From Duncaniella sp. (GTDB taxonomy: Bacteria > Bacteroidota > Bacteroidia > Bacteroidales > Muribaculaceae), in the NCBI RefSeq assembly GCF_029054785.1, contig NZ_JAIDEN010000166.1:1-33991 (forward strand): 33,991 nucleotides of DNA, in the 5' to 3' direction. The translations under genes were made by a program, and so were the position numbers. Below, in pieces: positions 30,885-33,991 of this stretch (the stretch's first letter is position 1; the number at the start of each line of letters is the position of its first letter). Under the pieces are notes generated by a model. It made no database searches, was not told where the DNA came from, and saw only the letters and a program-made list of their open reading frames with translations.

Positions 30885-33850
30885 TCCGTTAGATTCAATT
30901 TAAGGGATTTTCCGTTGACTATCACATTATATTCCCCGGCCTCAAGGAAACGTTTTCCATCCGAATCGACGAAGCTCAGATCGCGCATCGGATCTATCGT
31001 GAAGGTATAGACCTCCGTCCGGCCCGGTTCGATATGCTTTTTCTCAAAATATTTGAGTTCTCTGACCGGACGGGTGATCGAGCAGTAAGGATCCGAGACA
31101 AACCACATGACAGTCTCATCTCCTGCCACAGATCCGGTGTTGGTCACAGCCACAGATACCTTGATCCTGTCACCGCGCCGGAAATCAGTGGCCGAGGCCG
31201 TAAGATCTCCGTAAGCGTAAGTCGTGTAACTCAGACCGTGACCGAACGGATAGAGAGGCTCGCTCGTTATGTCCTGATAGAATCCCTGGTGGTGACGGCC
31301 GCTCTTGCGCCGGTTGTAATAGATCGGAATCTGCCCCGCGGAGTATGGGAAAGTTATCGCCAGTTTGCCGGAAGGGTTGATGCGTCCGGACAGAATTCCG
31401 GCCACGGCATCGCCTCCTTTCACTCCCGGTTGCCAGGCTTCGAGAATGGCATTGGCCATCGGTTCGAGACGGTTCAGCTCAAGCGGACGACCGTTGGAAA
31501 GCACAATCACAAGCGGTTTTCCGCATCGGGCAATCTCAGCGGCCAGTTCCTCCTGGATAGCAGGCAGAGAGATCGACGAGCGCGAAGCATTTTCGCCGCT
31601 CCATTTCATGTTCTCGCCCAGGCAGAGGACTACGACATCTGCCCAAGCAGCGGTATCGGCGGCAGCCTTAAAACCGGAGCGGTCATTGCCGTCGCGACGG
31701 CAGCCTTCCGCATAGCGGATTTCCGCTTTCCCACCGAATTCCTTCACAATTCCATCCCAGAAAGTGGTGACAGTCTCAGGGTCGCCATGTCCGCACCATG
31801 ATCCGAACAGATCCCACTTGTCGCGGGCAAGGGGGCCGATTACAGCTATACGCCTGACATCCTTGAACGGCAATATCTGTGTAGAGTCATTTTTCAGCAA
31901 CACCATTGATTCGGCGGCCAGCTGTCCGGCTGTCTCAAGTGACGAAGGACGCAGGAAACGGTCAGGCACTTCCGGAGTATATGGATTGTCGAAAAGTCCG
32001 AGACGGAACTTGACGCGCAGGACTCTTCTGACAGCGTCATCGACTGTCTGCTGCGACACTTTCCCCTCAGCAACCAGATCCGCAAGATGGCGGTCATAGG
32101 CGTGGCTCATCATGTCCATCTCCAGACCTGCATTGAGAGCGCGCCATGCGGCCTCGCGCTTGTCAGCGGCAAATCCCTGGTTTTTCAGCTGCTCGATGGC
32201 TCCCCAGTCGCTCACGATGAAACCGTCATGCTTCCAGCGCTTTTTAAGGATCTCGGTCATTGTGTAGCGGTTGGCGGATCCGGGCACACCGCTGATGTCG
32301 TTGAACGAACTCATGAGCGTAGCCGCACCGGCTTTCACTCCGGCCTCGTAGGGAGGAAGATAAGTGTCCCAAAGAGTCTGAGGCGACACTTCGGTATAGA
32401 CATAGTCACGTCCTGCCTCGGAAGCGCCATAGCCGACATAATGCTTCAGACATGCCGCAACCGATGTGGAATCAGACAACTTCTTGCCCTGATAGCCTCT
32501 GACAGAAGCCTCACAGAAGACGGCATTGGTATATGGATCCTCGCCATATCCCTCGGCAACACGTCCCCAGCGCGGATCACGCGCCACATCAATCATCGGA
32601 GAGAATGTCCAGTCGACACCTGACATACGGGCTTCCTGGGCGGAAACAGCACAAGCCTTTCTGACCAATGCAGGATTCCAGGAGCAGGCCTGGGCAAGAG
32701 AGATGGGATAGATGGTGCGGAAACCATGGATCGCATCATAGCCGAAAATCACAGGTATTCCCAGACGGGATTCCTCGACGGCACGGCGCTGCATGGCATT
32801 GCGCAGGCCCGGATCGGTGTCAAAATAAATCAGAGATCCGATCTCCGCCGGAATTTCCTTCACCTCTTCACCGATATTGTTGGCATTGTTGTTGCGGCCA
32901 AGAGTATACTGATTGAGCTGAAGCACCTTCTCGTCAAGAGTCATTCTTGCCAAGAGGTCGGCGACGCGGATCTCAACCGGGACACGGCTGTCTTTATACA
33001 GCGGCATGGATGGCTCCATTGCGCTGAGATCCGTGATTTCCGAGGGCCTGAGAACTGCTGCATGAGCGGCGGCGCGGGCGGCGCGGGCAAGATCGGGATT
33101 CATCCCGGCGGGAAGATAGGTATTGCCGGTGACATCTTTACCAAAGAGTTTCTCATACCAGGCGCAGGCTGCTGTAAAGCGGCCTATTCCAAGGTCAAGA
33201 TGATAGCCGTCACGGTTCAGATTGTCACCTATGTATGAGGTGCGTGCATTCTGGATGGCTGTACCGGCAGGCACGATTGTCTTTATCTTAGCCGCTTTGG
33301 CAGCCCGGTCATTGGCCCCGACAATCGCACGATACATCGTCAGCTGGTCTCGTCCGTAGTTTCCGAAACCGCTATGTCCGGCGCCCTGCTGATAGGCCCA
33401 GGTCTGATGGAGCACAATTCCGGCTTTCTTCGGGGCCTTTGCTTTCACATAGGCAAGCAACTCCGGCAGAAAGGCGGCATAAGTGTCATAGATTCCTGAC
33501 AAGGGACTGGCCTGTTGCATGGATACATAGTCCCAGGCTTCATCGGCGAGAGCATCAGCGACGGAAGCGTTTTTTGTCTCATGCATCCTGCCGTCGGCAC
33601 CGATCTTGCGGTAGACATAGTCATGTCTGTCATCGCGCACGTTGTTGAGATGACGTTCAAGCGAGCATCCGCCGATGAATAGATTGCCGATGACAGCCGT
33701 GTCTCCGTCAGCCGCAGCGATCTCATGGAGATTCTGTTCGACGGCATCGCGGGAAAAGCTGTTGCCTATGGCAAGGATTCTTAAGGTCCGTGCCTGGAGA
33801 CTCAACACCGACACGAACACGAACAAACTCAGTATCAATCTGCTTTTCAT
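30881..33850 (-). CDS. SGNH-hydrolase-like (DUF4886) and GH3 glycosidase fusion
   Basis: This protein of 989 residues has two enzymatic parts. After a signal peptide (about 1-20) comes an SGNH/DUF4886-like domain (about 22-265). Its block I is ILAIGNSFS with candidate nucleophile Ser31, and DGYHLDLGIGRF holds the D-x-x-H pair Asp214/His217. A linker leads to a complete GH3 enzyme from about residue 290: YDAIHGF at 371-377, ARDPRWGRVAEGYGEDP at 423-439, KHY at 469-471 and nucleophile Asp548 in IVSDWGA. The GH3 C-terminal domain (VLLKND) and a fibronectin III-like end follow. The predicted role is removal of an acyl group and a beta-linked sugar from one substrate. It heads the operon with the PA14-GH3 and GH2 genes. 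Its promoter region is cut close to the window edge. Confidence 0.92.
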   Translation of the reverse strand: MKSRLILSLFVFVSVLSLQARTLRILAIGNSFSRDAVEQNLHEIAAADGDTAVIGNLFIGGCSLERHLNNVRDDRHDYVYRKIGADGRMHETKNASVADALADEAWDYVSMQQASPLSGIYDTYAAFLPELLAYVKAKAPKKAGIVLHQTWAYQQGAGHSGFGNYGRDQLTMYRAIVGANDRAAKAAKIKTIVPAGTAIQNARTSYIGDNLNRDGYHLDLGIGRFTAACAWYEKLFGKDVTGNTYLPAGMNPDLARAARAAAHAAVLRPSEITDLSAMEPSMPLYKDSRVPVEIRVADLLARMTLDEKVLQLNQYTLGRNNNANNIGEEVKEIPAEIGSLIYFDTDPGLRNAMQRRAVEESRLGIPVIFGYDAIHGFRTIYPISLAQACSWNPALVRKACAVSAQEARMSGVDWTFSPMIDVARDPRWGRVAEGYGEDPYTNAVFCEASVRGYQGKKLSDSTSVAACLKHYVGYGASEAGRDYVYTEVSPQTLWDTYLPPYEAGVKAGAATLMSSFNDISGVPGSANRYTMTEILKKRWKHDGFIVSDWGAIEQLKNQGFAADKREAAWRALNAGLEMDMMSHAYDRHLADLVAEGKVSQQTVDDAVRRVLRVKFRLGLFDNPYTPEVPDRFLRPSSLETAGQLAAESMVLLKNDSTQILPFKDVRRIAVIGPLARDKWDLFGSWCGHGDPETVTTFWDGIVKEFGGKAEIRYAEGCRRDGNDRSGFKAAADTAAWADVVVLCLGENMKWSGENASRSSISLPAIQEELAAEIARCGKPLVIVLSNGRPLELNRLEPMANAILEAWQPGVKGGDAVAGILSGRINPSGKLAITFPYSAGQIPIYYNRRKSGRHHQGFYQDITSEPLYPFGHGLSYTTYAYGDLTASATDFRRGDRIKVSVAVTNTGSVAGDETVMWFVSDPYCSITRPVRELKYFEKKHIEPGRTEVYTFTIDPMRDLSFVDSDGKRFLEAGEYNVIVNGKSLKLNLTE

Positions 33851-33991
33851 GATTACAAGAAATTATGAATGGAGATAGTAGGGGGATTTGATCTAAAAAA
33901 ATTCTTCTGTGATTTCTTAGAGAGTGTTTAGTTTTAACTGAAATTTAATTTTACAAGTGAGCAAGGAGCAATTTAATCGTTGCGAAGTCAA
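33851..33991. other. AT-rich leader/upstream region of the glycosidase operon
   Basis: This 141-bp stretch lies before the esterase-GH3 start codon and runs off the right edge. It is A+T-rich, with no open gene. I could not find a convincing TAnnTTTG element on the minus strand, so the promoter may lie outside the window or depend on an activator. The 17-bp motif of the fructan locus is absent. Confidence 0.4.

Noticed and set aside
1..33991. CRISPR array, insertion sequence or prophage
   Set aside because: No regularly spaced repeats, transposase, integrase or terminal inverted repeats were seen; the tRNA-Phe gene shows no duplicated 3' end within the window.

Overview
The window is a chromosomal segment of a gut-type Bacteroidales bacterium. 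Its base composition and gene content fit a Muribaculaceae- or Bacteroides-like organism, but the genus cannot be fixed from the sequence. The grounds are a SusC/SusD pair, a hybrid two-component sensor (HTCS), signal peptides and a lipoprotein of Bacteroidetes type, and several promoter -7 elements of the Bacteroides form TAnnTTTG. No IS element, phage gene, CRISPR array or rRNA was seen.

Region 1 (1-790): a tRNA-Phe(GAA) gene on the minus strand with a near-consensus promoter and an intrinsic terminator, followed by about 400 bp without a gene.

Region 2 (790-12963): a compact fructan utilisation locus. A minus-strand operon encodes an exported GH32 fructanase, an MFS sugar importer and a fructokinase. 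Divergent from it is an HTCS with a periplasmic sugar-binding sensor, followed by susC and susD. In the proposed pathway, SusCD imports fructo-oligosaccharide, periplasmic GH32 releases fructose, the HTCS senses it, the MFS imports it and the kinase phosphorylates it. Two non-coding regions, between GH32 and the HTCS and upstream of susC, share a 17-bp identical motif plus a second 18-bp motif. The second motif keeps the same orientation relative to the target promoter, so the pair is a strong candidate HTCS operator.

Region 3 (12964-14870): a DJ-1/PfpI-like protein and a GNAT acetyltransferase in one short operon, then an acidic unknown gene that looks frameshifted.

Region 4 (14876-21118, minus strand): a TPR sensor kinase with a NarL-type response regulator. 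Upstream of these lies a tightly packed three-gene operon of exported proteins: a beta-helix protein, a four-repeat protein with a possible type IX secretion tail, and a helical-repeat protein. Their function is unknown and this is the least explained part of the window.

Region 5 (21188-25815, minus strand): an OmpR-type regulator, its sensor kinase and a PiT-type phosphate transporter with a long cytoplasmic C-terminal domain, ending in two tandem terminators.

Region 6 (25909-33850, minus strand): a three-gene glycosidase operon. It comprises an SGNH esterase-like/GH3 fusion, a GH3 enzyme with an inserted PA14 domain and a GH2 beta-galactosidase-like enzyme. The first two genes overlap by four bases. 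Any SusCD partner would lie beyond the right edge.
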